Source: Pythium myriotylum (taxonomy: Eukaryota; Oomycota; Peronosporomycetes; Pythiales; Pythiaceae). Taken from it: a stretch of 64,000 nucleotides of DNA. Both the position numbers and the translations under genes were made by a program. Below, in pieces: positions 15,983 through 27,200 of the stretch. Below the pieces are notes generated by a model, which was given only the letters and a program-made list of their open reading frames with translations, did not search any database and was not told the origin of the DNA. The stretch covers positions 496,001 to 560,000 of the forward strand of contig JALJCQ010000026.1 of NCBI GenBank assembly GCA_023091665.1, given 5' to 3'. How positions within the stretch are numbered: position 1 is the stretch's first letter; every line of letters begins with the position of its first letter.

Positions 15983-17082
15983 TTATATCAAAAACCTACG
16001 TGAACGATGAACAAAAGAGTCACGGCAGGAACACCGCAAAGTTGGTGCGAAAGCGATTGGTGTCGTGAATCGTGTTCCTGCCTGCCATTGCTGAAGAACC
16101 ACCGCGAAGTGCACTGCTACGAAGATGTCCTCGTCGTGAAGTCTCGAGATGGAGCGCGTGCTCCTGGATCTCGTCATTGAGGTTCGCCAGAGCTCCGGGG
16201 GCAAGAGCCTGAAGAAGAAGAGCTGGAAGGCCATTGACGATCGTATGAGCGAACGGTACAATGTCGAGTTGACCGGTGTGGCTTGCTTGAATTCTACGCG
16301 GCAAATCTGCTTGCTAACCAACCTATCGCTGTCTACCACCAGCCAAAGTACACGCGGATCATGACTCAGTCCAAGCTGTACAAGTTCACCAGCAACCTCA
16401 GTGGTGCCGGAGTGGAAGAGCCATCCGGTGAGCAGTACTTCTCAAAGAAGCAACGATGAGAAGCCAGCACGGACGCGTCATGGCTGGATCCCTCCACGCC
16501 GGCATGCACAAAAGCCACGCGGCCGGTCCAATCACTGGCGAGGAGCACGTTTGTGGACGTCCACCTTTTGCGAGATCGAAGTCGTCAGCATCTTTGGCGG
16601 CTACAACGACTGGAAAATGACCGCCGTCAATAGCACACAGCACTTGGTGAAAGTGGGGGAACTTTTGAGCAAACTCGACCGGGACAGAAGTTTACATTGC
16701 GACGAGATGATGCAGACTTTTCAAAATAGCGTCGAGACCTTTCATCTGTAGGAATGGCAAGTCGAGAAGGCGAGCTGGAAACTGTCTCTTGAGCTCGTGC
16801 AGAGCTTGCTGTGCCAAGCCAATCTAACGTCACACCGAGCACCTCCCTCTTGCTTCTCACGTGAGCCAAGATCTTGTCTTGATAGAGATCGTACAGTCGC
16901 TCAAATTGGTCACTGTGGATACGGAAGTTGTCACGAAAGACCCTTGGATTTGGATTCTTGTACACGCAGTCAAAGTAGCGATCGCTTTCGTCGAGCGACG
17001 GCGGAACTCGCGATTTACGCGGGGCAGCGCGCAGCTGGGCCTGGAGTTTCTTCCTCTCGGATCTATTCAGTGCGTGGAACAT
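15983..17082 (-). pseudogene. Harbinger DDE transposase, broken
   Basis: A start-like ATG at 17082 opens a basic N-terminal region (MFHALNRSERKKLQAQL) and FDCVYKNPNPRVFRDNFRI...F. After frame changes the DDE core appears: LCAIDGGHFPV (first Asp, about 16640) and GRVAFVHAGVEGSSHDASVL (second Asp, about 16500), typical of Harbinger (HARBI1-like) nucleases. The third acidic residue falls in the scrambled segment between 16340 and 15983. At least three frame breaks are present. The enzyme would cut at the TIRs; this copy is dead. Confidence 0.7.
16149..16364 (+). pseudogene. Myb/SANT-like accessory ORF of Harbinger, probably truncated
   Basis: A 71-codon frame with LLDLVIEV...KKKSWKAIDDRMSERYNVELTG, which fits the Myb/SANT-like domain of the second Harbinger protein, a partner that brings the transposase to DNA. 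It is convergent with, and overlaps, the transposase remnant, so part of it may be an antisense shadow. Short length suggests decay. Confidence 0.4.
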
Positions 17083-17428
17083 GGTGTCAAGCAGCCGAAG
17101 CTACACGATGATGTCCTCGTCGTCGCTGTCCATTGCGAAAACGGGGAGATCATCCATGGAAGACGTATTAAGAAGCCTACTCCAAGTAGTGAATCAGAAG
17201 CAGGTGCTGTTGGAACGAATCCGCAGTACGCAGACGCCCTCGGACGCGCTCGTGAATATTATCAGACTACAGAATGAGCATCGCTGGGACCGACACACGT
17301 CACATATTATCACCCACGTCTCAGATTTGAGAAAGGATTTTGAAACGAACACAACTGAACCCAATCTAGATTGACACCGAAATGCTTCACCCGATTTCAG
17401 TACACTTCGGACGCAATCTAGATTGAGT

Positions 17429-17440
17429 TCGAACACAGCC
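17429..17440 (-). repeat. Harbinger terminal inverted repeat, right
   Basis: TCGAACACAGCC followed by TAA; 11 of 12 bases pair with the left end. Confidence 0.8.
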
Positions 17441-17599
17441 TAATTCCATGGGAGTCAGTTCAGAATTCTTCCCCTTCTCACAGAAGACCCTGATTCTTTC
17501 TCTAATAGTAACCCCGTCAGTAACTCGAGGAATTTGCCAAGTGTTTTCGAAGTGATCAGTCTGGTCGATCGGTCGCCTATTTTGGGTACTGAGGCCTGC

Positions 17600-18645
17600 G
17601 GACTTGCAGGCCTTGCACGGGAATCGATCTCCCCGCACTCGAGTCCGACCTTCTGTGTTAAGAAGGCCAACGGTAGATGCATCGTCCACGCCTTCAGCAA
17701 GCTGAACGATGCAGTGATCGCGGCATAGACGCCTATCTCGCGCAAAGATACGATCCTGGACTCGATGTTCTAGTCTGTGATCTACAGCGCCGTTGACCTG
17801 ATGGACGTTTTCTATCAGGTTCTGATGCGTGAGCAGGATTTCTCGCTCACACCAGTCACCACACCGGGTGGCATGCTATGGGAGTGGCTCGTCATGCCCC
17901 AAGGCCCGGAGAACGCCTCTTAGACCTTCAATAGGATGGGCTATCACGTGCTATGGTCGTCCTGTAGATCCGCCCCGAGCTACTCGACGACATCTTCGTC
18001 CATAGCAAGGCTGAGGGCACTAAGACGGCCGAGGAAGTTCATCTCGACCATCTGCGTCGGGTGGTCGAGGTGATGCATGAGACACAAATTTGAAGAAGTG
18101 TGTGTTCTTCGCGCTAGAAATCCCGATGCTCGGTTCTTTCGTACGCAAGGAAGGCGTTCGATCCGACCCCGAAAAAAGTCGCATCTATCTGTGCCTGGCT
18201 GGTGCCCAAGGACCGGAAGCAGCTCCGGCAGTGGCTGGGACTAGCCAACTACCTGCACAAGTACACGGAGAACTACGCGGCCATGGTGCAACCCTTTCGC
18301 AATTCCTGCGGAAGGACGTCGAGTGGACGTGGTCCAATAGCCACCAGCGAGCCTTTGACTCGATCAAGTCAAGCCTCCAGGAAGCGCCAGTGTCGGCGCT
18401 CCCCGATTATAATCGGCCGTTCCATGTCGTTTGCGATGCGAGCGATTTCGCCATCGGTTCCGCTATCATGCAGCACGGAGGGCAGTGAGCAAGTAACCAA
18501 CTACCAGTTACGGCAGCTGAAGACGGCCGAGCCAAATTACCCAGTACACGACAAAGAACTCCTTACCATGAAGTACGCGCTGGTGAAGTTCCACCTGTAC
18601 TTACCGCAAAATGCTGATAGATCTGGCAGGGCAGTTTTTCCCTAA
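17600..18645 (+). pseudogene. Ty3/gypsy pol remnant (RT to RNase H)
   Basis: A run of reading-frame pieces matches the intact gypsy in the same order: SISPHSSPTFCVKKANG, YSAVDLMDVFYQVLMRE, GMLWEWLVMPQG, KKCVFFALEIPMLGSFV, LRQWLGLANYLHKY, FHVVCDASDFAIGSAIMQ, NYPVHDKELLTMKYALVKF. Many stops (for example at 17725 and 17771) and frameshifts separate them, and the catalytic YxDD is lost. No LTRs were found. It belongs to a related but distinct, much older gypsy family. Confidence 0.85.
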
Positions 18646-19044
18646 TGTAAGGTTCGTCCAATCAGGAGTTGCGACTCAGATTTTTGTACCCTGTTTTGGC
18701 ACGACTCGATTTGAACTTTGGCGCCAAAAAAAAAGAACCGGAAGATGTATTTGTGAATAGTTAGACAAGGGCCTCGTACTCTGAGATCATTGTGTGCAGC
18801 CGCGCGCTTGGGGCGAATGGAATAAATGGACCGGACTTGAAAAATGCGTTGCGAATCGTGTCGGTCGTGATCTTCGGGAGAACGTACATCACGCGCTGAT
18901 AAATATCGTATCGGCGTTCACTGGCGGTGTTGGGAGGGGGTACGTCGCTGTAGAGCTCCTTGCTGCGTGTCGGAGCACTTGCAGTTGCTTCTCCCATGAC
19001 TGATGGGCAGAGCGCGAGTAGGCCTTACCCTTGCAGAACTCTCG
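18646..19044. other. Spacer between gypsy remnants, no gene
   Basis: No coding signal stands out. It lies between RNase H and integrase fragments of the decayed gypsy, so it is probably eroded pol sequence. Confidence 0.35.
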
Positions 19045-19170
19045 CTCTTTCGTGACGCCGCATCAATATCGATGGATCCACAAGTGTGCTCACTCTTGTG
19101 AGACCTGTGAGCGAGTGAAGCCGACGACAGCGTTGCGGACGCCCTTACGACCAGTTCCAGTGCCAGCCGA
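19045..19170 (+). pseudogene. Gypsy integrase zinc-finger fragment
   Basis: One frame reads FVTPHQYRWIHKCAHSCETCERVKPTTALRTPL, matching the FYWPRQFKFVRKYVRACEVCQRVK part of the intact element, including the CETC pair. It is likely the continuation of the remnant at 17600-18645. Confidence 0.65.
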
Positions 19171-19191
19171 CCTAAGATGAAGTACGCCAGT

Positions 19192-20330
19192 GTGATCACA
19201 CATCATGCAATCAACACAACGAAGGGCGTGATCTGCCTTAGCATCGAGCACATGTCGTGTATCGCGCACTCACTATATCTTGTCGTTGGCGGTGCCATGA
19301 TACGCAAGATGGGGAGGTTAGCGGAACAGACTGTAAAGCTATCGTTGAGACTGAGCAAGAAGAGTAGCGCCTTGCTCGCAATGCCCGGGAGATCCAAGAG
19401 TCGAAGCTCGTTTAGCCCCAGAGGGTGAGAAAACGCAGGGGTCTAGTCGTGGTTATCTGTTGGATACCACTCATCCTACCTCCGATGCCAGACTCTTGGT
19501 TTACGCTGGCGCTGAGCGCGCGGGTTCCACCGGCACGACACCTTCCCAGGCAATACGACCATTGACGAGAGCGTCCATGGACCCAGCGAAATCGACAACA
19601 GCATGTCGACACTTTATGCTGTACGTGATGAAGCTGGTGCTCAAGTCGAAGAACACATCCGCTCCCATAAGCTCCAAACGCACCAAGAGTTGCATTTGCT
19701 TAAGTCCGGGATAGTGTCCAAGTGTTTCCGATCACTCGTTGTTTACTTCCCCAAGTTGGCCAAAGCCTGGAGCTGGCTTGTAGAAGAACAGAAAAAGCAC
19801 AACCCAGTCACAAGGAGTACTTCAGCTTGGACTGTTCAAGTCGTTGGAGCAGCACGATAGACATGCTCGTCACGTTGTTCAAGCTGTGTGATGCGGTTGT
19901 GTCATGTTTCGCTCACGTCTCGTCAGATGTGGGGTTTGGGAACATTGCGGCCCGCTGAGTACCGACTCGTTCTTCGGTATGTCCTCTCTCAACCTTGTCC
20001 GTTTGCCGCCGTTTCAGAAGTGCGCAACAGCTACGAGTACAGTACCCAGCTCTGGCTTTGGTATTCCCTTCTGTTCGCTAAATTAAGCACTATTTTGTAC
20101 GGCTCTTGGTTTTGATGAGGCATTCTCCGATTACGATGGCTAGATTTTTCTTGCGACTGTTCTCGACAAAATGCACCACGCTCGGCAGGCATTTCTAGCT
20201 CAGTTTATCAAGCGTTTTTCGGGAATGGGTATTAATTTCATGTGGGTCTCTTACTTAGATCCTCACCTGACAGAAATGCATCTCAAGCCGGACGTCATAG
20301 CCATCAGGGTAATCGCCTTTCCATCGACCA
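19192..20330 (+). pseudogene. hAT-family transposase remnant
   Basis: Scattered frames show hAT features: MSCIAHSLYLVVGGAMIRK (like the CxAHxLxL stretch), then EYFSLDCSSRWSSTIDMLVTLFKLCDAVV (like the conserved DxxTRWNS...ML region), and weaker matches to about 20330. Stops and frameshifts interrupt it throughout. hAT enzymes move elements with 8-bp target duplications; no TIRs were identified here. Confidence 0.6.
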
Positions 20331-20620
20331 GTCAGAAGCCTTGTTTAATTTTGAACAACCTACACCGCCTCCACCGTTGAATACACCACCAAAAGTTCAA
20401 ATCAACGGACCATCTAGTTCATGGTCAATCGTCGATGTTTGTGCTGGCCGCTAGGACGCATTTGTCACGTATGTTTCAGCGGCGGCGGGGCGCAGCATTC
20501 CCAGTCTATTGCGTCCATACTTGCGACCCTTGTTGTGTCCACCATACTTGCGACCGTTTTTGTGGCGCGGGCAATGTGCTGTTGCACCGGCTGGGGCAGC
20601 AACACGCCTATCAGCACAAT
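20331..20620. other. Left flank of the satellite array
   Basis: No gene recognised. A 14-bp motif, CCATACTTGCGACC, occurs twice at about 20515 and 20540. No diverged monomer was seen here, unlike the right flank of the array. Confidence 0.4.
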
Positions 20621-20646
20621 GGGGGGGGGGGGGGGGGGGGGGGGGG
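20621..20646 (+). repeat. Run of 26 G at the array edge
   Basis: An uninterrupted G tract ends exactly where the first 707-bp monomer begins. It could form a G-quadruplex and is also a likely place for sequencing or assembly error. Confidence 0.9.
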
Positions 20647-21097
20647 CGCAGGGGACTGTTCCGATCTCAGCGCGAGAGCTGTAGAGAGGATCGATGGGGG
20701 CGAGGCTGTTCATCTTCTGAAATGAAAATGATCTCAGTGTCGTTGCTGCGACTCGAGTAGCAGCTCATCCTTCATTTTCATTATAGACTTGTCTTCACAT
20801 TTTCAGAATACGTTACACAGGTCTCATAATGCATTATATACAATCTTATGAGCAGATCAGAATGCAGTTTATGCGGATATTCTCGTAGAGCGGATTCGCA
20901 GCAGATGCGATCTTTGTTCGCAGACGTCCGCGAAAACCCAATTGCGACTCGCAGCTTCGATCTTTGCTCGGACACGTAGCCGAGCAAACGATGACCTTCT
21001 ATACAAATGTATAAGGGTCCCACCTTGCTGTTCTGACTCCATAGTTTGATTAACCTGTAGCTGGACGTCCAGCAACAGCAACAGCGATGCTGATTCA

Positions 21098-21122
21098 AAT
21101 TTCTACTCAAATTCGAGAAATT
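21098..21122 (+). other. Second covarying hairpin in the satellite monomer
   Basis: AATTTCT (21098-21104) pairs with AGAAATT (21116-21122). In the edge copy the pair A21099-T21121 has become C39138-G39160 while the rest of the stem is largely kept. It recurs in every monomer. Confidence 0.5.
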
Positions 21123-21236
21123 CATGATGTCTTTGAGTTATAGTTTGCGACGTTCGTCGTAGACTGATATTGACTTTCTATGGAAATGGGTAAGGGTCCT
21201 ACCTTGCTGTTCTGACTTCATCAGCAGCTCCGTATG

Positions 21237-21254
21237 TAGGCCCGGTTGGGCCTA
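21237..21254 (+). other. Covarying hairpin in the satellite monomer (first copy)
   Basis: TAGGCCC and GGGCCTA pair around GGTT. At the homologous place in the diverged copy (39292-39309) the stem sequence differs but still pairs, with three compensated base-pair changes and one G-T wobble on the plus strand. The same hairpin recurs every 707 bp. Confidence 0.6.
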
Positions 21255-24200
21255 GTTAGGTTCGTACTATATTACAAACTCATTATAGTATGGTTAGATC
21301 AAGCTCTTAGACAGCATCGTGTTGTTTGCTGCCGGACGTCCGCTAGTAACGGGCGCAGGGGACTGTTCCGATCTCAGCGCGAGAGCTGTAGAGAGGATCG
21401 ATGGGGGCGAGGCTGTTCATCTTCTGAAATGAAAATGATCTCAGTGTCGTTGCTGCGACTCGAGTAGCAGCTCATCCTTCATTTTCATTATAGACTTGTC
21501 TTCACATTTTCAGAATACGTTACACAGGTCTCATAATGCATTATATACAATCTTATGAGCAGATCAGAATGCAGTTTATGCGGATATTCTCGTAGAGCGG
21601 ATTCGCAGCAGATGCGATCTTTGTTCGCAGACGTCCGCGAAAACCCAATTGCGACTCGCAGCTTCGATCTTTGCTCGGACACGTAGCCGAGCAAACGATG
21701 ACCTTCTATACAAATGTATAAGGGTCCCACCTTGCTGTTCTGACTCCATAGTTTGATTAACCTGTAGCTGGACGTCCAGCAACAGCAACAGCGATGCTGA
21801 TTCAAATTTCTACTCAAATTCGAGAAATTCATGATGTCTTTGAGTTATAGTTTGCGACGTTCGTCGTAGACTGATATTGACTTTCTATGGAAATGGGTAA
21901 GGGTCCTACCTTGCTGTTCTGACTTCATCAGCAGCTCCGTATGTAGGCCCGGTTGGGCCTAGTTAGGTTCGTACTATATTACAAACTCATTATAGTATGG
22001 TTAGATCAAGCTCTTAGACAGCATCGTGTTGTTTGCTGCCGGACGTCCGCTAGTAACGGGCGCAGGGGACTGTTCCGATCTCAGCGCGAGAGCTGTAGAG
22101 AGGATCGATGGGGGCGAGGCTGTTCATCTTCTGAAATGAAAATGATCTCAGTGTCGTTGCTGCGACTCGAGTAGCAGCTCATCCTTCATTTTCATTATAG
22201 ACTTGTCTTCACATTTTCAGAATACGTTACACAGGTCTCATAATGCATTATATACAATCTTATGAGCAGATCAGAATGCAGTTTATGCGGATATTCTCGT
22301 AGAGCGGATTCGCAGCAGATGCGATCTTTGTTCGCAGACGTCCGCGAAAACCCAATTGCGACTCGCAGCTTCGATCTTTGCTCGGACACGTAGCCGAGCA
22401 AACGATGACCTTCTATACAAATGTATAAGGGTCCCACCTTGCTGTTCTGACTCCATAGTTTGATTAACCTGTAGCTGGACGTCCAGCAACAGCAACAGCG
22501 ATGCTGATTCAAATTTCTACTCAAATTCGAGAAATTCATGATGTCTTTGAGTTATAGTTTGCGACGTTCGTCGTAGACTGATATTGACTTTCTATGGAAA
22601 TGGGTAAGGGTCCTACCTTGCTGTTCTGACTTCATCAGCAGCTCCGTATGTAGGCCCGGTTGGGCCTAGTTAGGTTCGTACTATATTACAAACTCATTAT
22701 AGTATGGTTAGATCAAGCTCTTAGACAGCATCGTGTTGTTTGCTGCCGGACGTCCGCTAGTAACGGGCGCAGGGGACTGTTCCGATCTCAGCGCGAGAGC
22801 TGTAGAGAGGATTGATGGGGGCGAGGCTGTTCATCTTCTGAAATGAAAATGATCTCAGTGTCGTTGCTGCGACTCGAGTAGCAGCTCATCCTTCATTTTC
22901 ATTATAGACTTGTCTTCACATTTTCAGAATACGTTACACAGGTCTCATAATGCATTATATACAATCTTATGAGCAGATCAGAATGCAGTTTATGCGGATA
23001 TTCTCGTAGAGCGGATTCGCAGCAGATGCGATCTTTGTTCGCAGACGTCCGCGAAAACCCAATTGCGACTCGCAGCTTCGATCTTTGCTCGGACACGTAG
23101 CCGAGCAAACGATGACCTTCTATACAAATGTATAAGGGTCCCACCTTGCTGTTCTGACTCCATAGTTTGATTAACCTGTAGCTGGACGTCCAGCAACAGC
23201 AACAGCGATGCTGATTCAAATTTCTACTCAAATTCGAGAAATTCATGATGTCTTTGAGTTATAGTTTGCGACGTTCGTCGTAGACTGATATTGACTTTCT
23301 ATGGAAATGGGTAAGGGTCCTACCTTGCTGTTCTGACTTCATCAGCAGCTCCGTATGTAGGCCCGGTTGGGCCTAGTTAGGTTCGTACTATATTACAAAC
23401 TCATTATAGTATGGTTAGATCAAGCTCTTAGACAGCATCGTGTTGTTTGCTGCCGGACGTCCGCTAGTAACGGGCGCAGGGGACTGTTCCGATCTCAGCG
23501 CGAGAGCTGTAGAGAGGATCGATGGGGGCGAGGCTGTTCATCTTCTGAAATGAAAATGATCTCAGTGTCGTTGCTGCGACTCGAGTAGCAGCTCATCCTT
23601 CATTTTCATTATAGACTTGTCTTCACATTTTCAGAATACGTTACACAGGTCTCATAATGCATTATATACAATCTTATGAGCAGATCAGAATGCAGTTTAT
23701 GCGGATATTCTCGTAGAGCGGATTCGCAGCAGATGCGATCTTTGTTCGCAGACGTCCGCGAAAACCCAATTGCGACTCGCAGCTTCGATCTTTGCTCGGA
23801 CACGTAGCCGAGCAAACGATGACCTTCTATACAAATGTATAAGGGTCCCACCTTGCTGTTCTGACTCCATAGTTTGATTAACCTGTAGCTGGACGTCCAG
23901 CAACAGCAACAGCGATGCTGATTCAAATTTCTACTCAAATTCGAGAAATTCATGATGTCTTTGAGTTATAGTTTGCGACGTTCGTCGTAGACTGATATTG
24001 ACTTTCTATGGAAATGGGTAAGGGTCCTACCTTGCTGTTCTGACTTCATCAGCAGCTCCGTATGTAGGCCCGGTTGGGCCTAGTTAGGTTCGTACTATAT
24101 TACAAACTCATTATAGTATGGTTAGATCAAGCTCTTAGACAGCATCGTGTTGTTTGCTGCCGGACGTCCGCTAGTAACGGGCGCAGGGGACTGTTCCGAT

Positions 24201-27200
24201 CTCAGCGCGAGAGCTGTAGAGAGGATCGATGGGGGCGAGGCTGTTCATCTTCTGAAATGAAAATGATCTCAGTGTCGTTGCTGCGACTCGAGTAGCAGCT
24301 CATCCTTCATTTTCATTATAGACTTGTCTTCACATTTTCAGAATACGTTACACAGGTCTCATAATGCATTATATACAATCTTATGAGCAGATCAGAATGC
24401 AGTTTATGCGGATATTCTCGTAGAGCGGATTCGCAGCAGATGCGATCTTTGTTCGCAGACGTCCGCGAAAACCCAATTGCGACTCGCAGCTTCGATCTTT
24501 GCTCGGACACGTAGCCGAGCAAACGATGACCTTCTATACAAATGTATAAGGGTCCCACCTTGCTGTTCTGACTCCATAGTTTGATTAACCTGTAGCTGGA
24601 CGTCCAGCAACAGCAACAGCGATGCTGATTCAAATTTCTACTCAAATTCGAGAAATTCATGATGTCTTTGAGTTATAGTTTGCGACGTTCGTCGTAGACT
24701 GATATTGACTTTCTATGGAAATGGGTAAGGGTCCTACCTTGCTGTTCTGACTTCATCAGCAGCTCCGTATGTAGGCCCGGTTGGGCCTAGTTAGGTTCGT
24801 ACTATATTACAAACTCATTATAGTATGGTTAGATCAAGCTCTTAGACAGCATCGTGTTGTTTGCTGCCGGACGTCCGCTAGTAACGGGCGCAGGGGACTG
24901 TTCCGATCTCAGCGCGAGAGCTGTAGAGAGGATCGATGGGGGCGAGGCTGTTCATCTTCTGAAATGAAAATGATCTCAGTGTCGTTGCTGCGACTCGAGT
25001 AGCAGCTCATCCTTCATTTTCATTATAGACTTGTCTTCACATTTTCAGAATACGTTACACAGGTCTCATAATGCATTATATACAATCTTATGAGCAGATC
25101 AGAATGCAGTTTATGCGGATATTCTCGTAGAGCGGATTCGCAGCAGATGCGATCTTTGTTCGCAGACGTCCGCGAAAACCCAATTGCGACTCGCAGCTTC
25201 GATCTTTGCTCGGACACGTAGCCGAGCAAACGATGACCTTCTATACAAATGTATAAGGGTCCCACCTTGCTGTTCTGACTCCATAGTTTGATTAACCTGT
25301 AGCTGGACGTCCAGCAACAGCAACAGCGATGCTGATTCAAATTTCTACTCAAATTCGAGAAATTCATGATGTCTTTGAGTTATAGTTTGCGACGTTCGTC
25401 GTAGACTGATATTGACTTTCTATGGAAATGGGTAAGGGTCCTACCTTGCTGTTCTGACTTCATCAGCAGCTCCGTATGTAGGCCCGGTTGGGCCTAGTTA
25501 GGTTCGTACTATATTACAAACTCATTATAGTATGGTTAGATCAAGCTCTTAGACAGCATCGTGTTGTTTGCTGCCGGACGTCCGCTAGTAACGGGCGCAG
25601 GGGACTGTTCCGATCTCAGCGCGAGAGCTGTAGAGAGGATCGATGGGGGCGAGGCTGTTCATCTTCTGAAATGAAAATGATCTCAGTGTCGTTGCTGCGA
25701 CTCGAGTAGCAGCTCATCCTTCATTTTCATTATAGACTTGTCTTCACATTTTCAGAATACGTTACACAGGTCTCATAATGCATTATATACAATCTTATGA
25801 GCAGATCAGAATGCAGTTTATGCGGATATTCTCGTAGAGCGGATTCGCAGCAGATGCGATCTTTGTTCGCAGACGTCCGCGAAAACCCAATTGCGACTCG
25901 CAGCTTCGATCTTTGCTCGGACACGTAGCCGAGCAAACGATGACCTTCTATACAAATGTATAAGGGTCCCACCTTGCTGTTCTGACTCCATAGTTTGATT
26001 AACCTGTAGCTGGACGTCCAGCAACAGCAACAGCGATGCTGATTCAAATTTCTACTCAAATTCGAGAAATTCATGATGTCTTTGAGTTATAGTTTGCGAC
26101 GTTCGTCGTAGACTGATATTGACTTTCTATGGAAATGGGTAAGGGTCCTACCTTGCTGTTCTGACTTCATCAGCAGCTCCGTATGTAGGCCCGGTTGGGC
26201 CTAGTTAGGTTCGTACTATATTACAAACTCATTATAGTATGGTTAGATCAAGCTCTTAGACAGCATCGTGTTGTTTGCTGCCGGACGTCCGCTAGTAACG
26301 GGCGCAGGGGACTGTTCCGATCTCAGCGCGAGAGCTGTAGAGAGGATCGATGGGGGCGAGGCTGTTCATCTTCTGAAATGAAAATGATCTCAGTGTCGTT
26401 GCTGCGACTCGAGTAGCAGCTCATCCTTCATTTTCATTATAGACTTGTCTTCACATTTTCAGAATACGTTACACAGGTCTCATAATGCATTATATACAAT
26501 CTTATGAGCAGATCAGAATGCAGTTTATGCGGATATTCTCGTAGAGCGGATTCGCAGCAGATGCGATCTTTGTTCGCAGACGTCCGCGAAAACCCAATTG
26601 CGACTCGCAGCTTCGATCTTTGCTCGGACACGTAGCCGAGCAAACGATGACCTTCTATACAAATGTATAAGGGTCCCACCTTGCTGTTCTGACTCCATAG
26701 TTTGATTAACCTGTAGCTGGACGTCCAGCAACAGCAACAGCGATGCTGATTCAAATTTCTACTCAAATTCGAGAAATTCATGATGTCTTTGAGTTATAGT
26801 TTGCGACGTTCGTCGTAGACTGATATTGACTTTCTATGGAAATGGGTAAGGGTCCTACCTTGCTGTTCTGACTTCATCAGCAGCTCCGTATGTAGGCCCG
26901 GTTGGGCCTAGTTAGGTTCGTACTATATTACAAACTCATTATAGTATGGTTAGATCAAGCTCTTAGACAGCATCGTGTTGTTTGCTGCCGGACGTCCGCT
27001 AGTAACGGGCGCAGGGGACTGTTCCGATCTCAGCGCGAGAGCTGTAGAGAGGATCGATGGGGGCGAGGCTGTTCATCTTCTGAAATGAAAATGATCTCAG
27101 TGTCGTTGCTGCGACTCGAGTAGCAGCTCATCCTTCATTTTCATTATAGACTTGTCTTCACATTTTCAGAATACGTTACACAGGTCTCATAATGCATTAT

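Larger units (their letters stand above)
15819..17440 (-). mobile_element. PIF/Harbinger DNA transposon, decayed
   Basis: 1622 bp with ends GGCCGTGTTCGA and TCGAACACAGCC and a TAA target duplication (15816-15818 and 17441-17443), the three-base type used by PIF/Harbinger. Four copies of the palindrome AATCTAGATT sit close to the ends (15862, 15918, 17363, 17415). A minus-strand DDE transposase and a convergent plus-strand Myb/SANT-like ORF are both recognisable and both damaged, which is the usual two-gene layout of the family. Confidence 0.85.
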
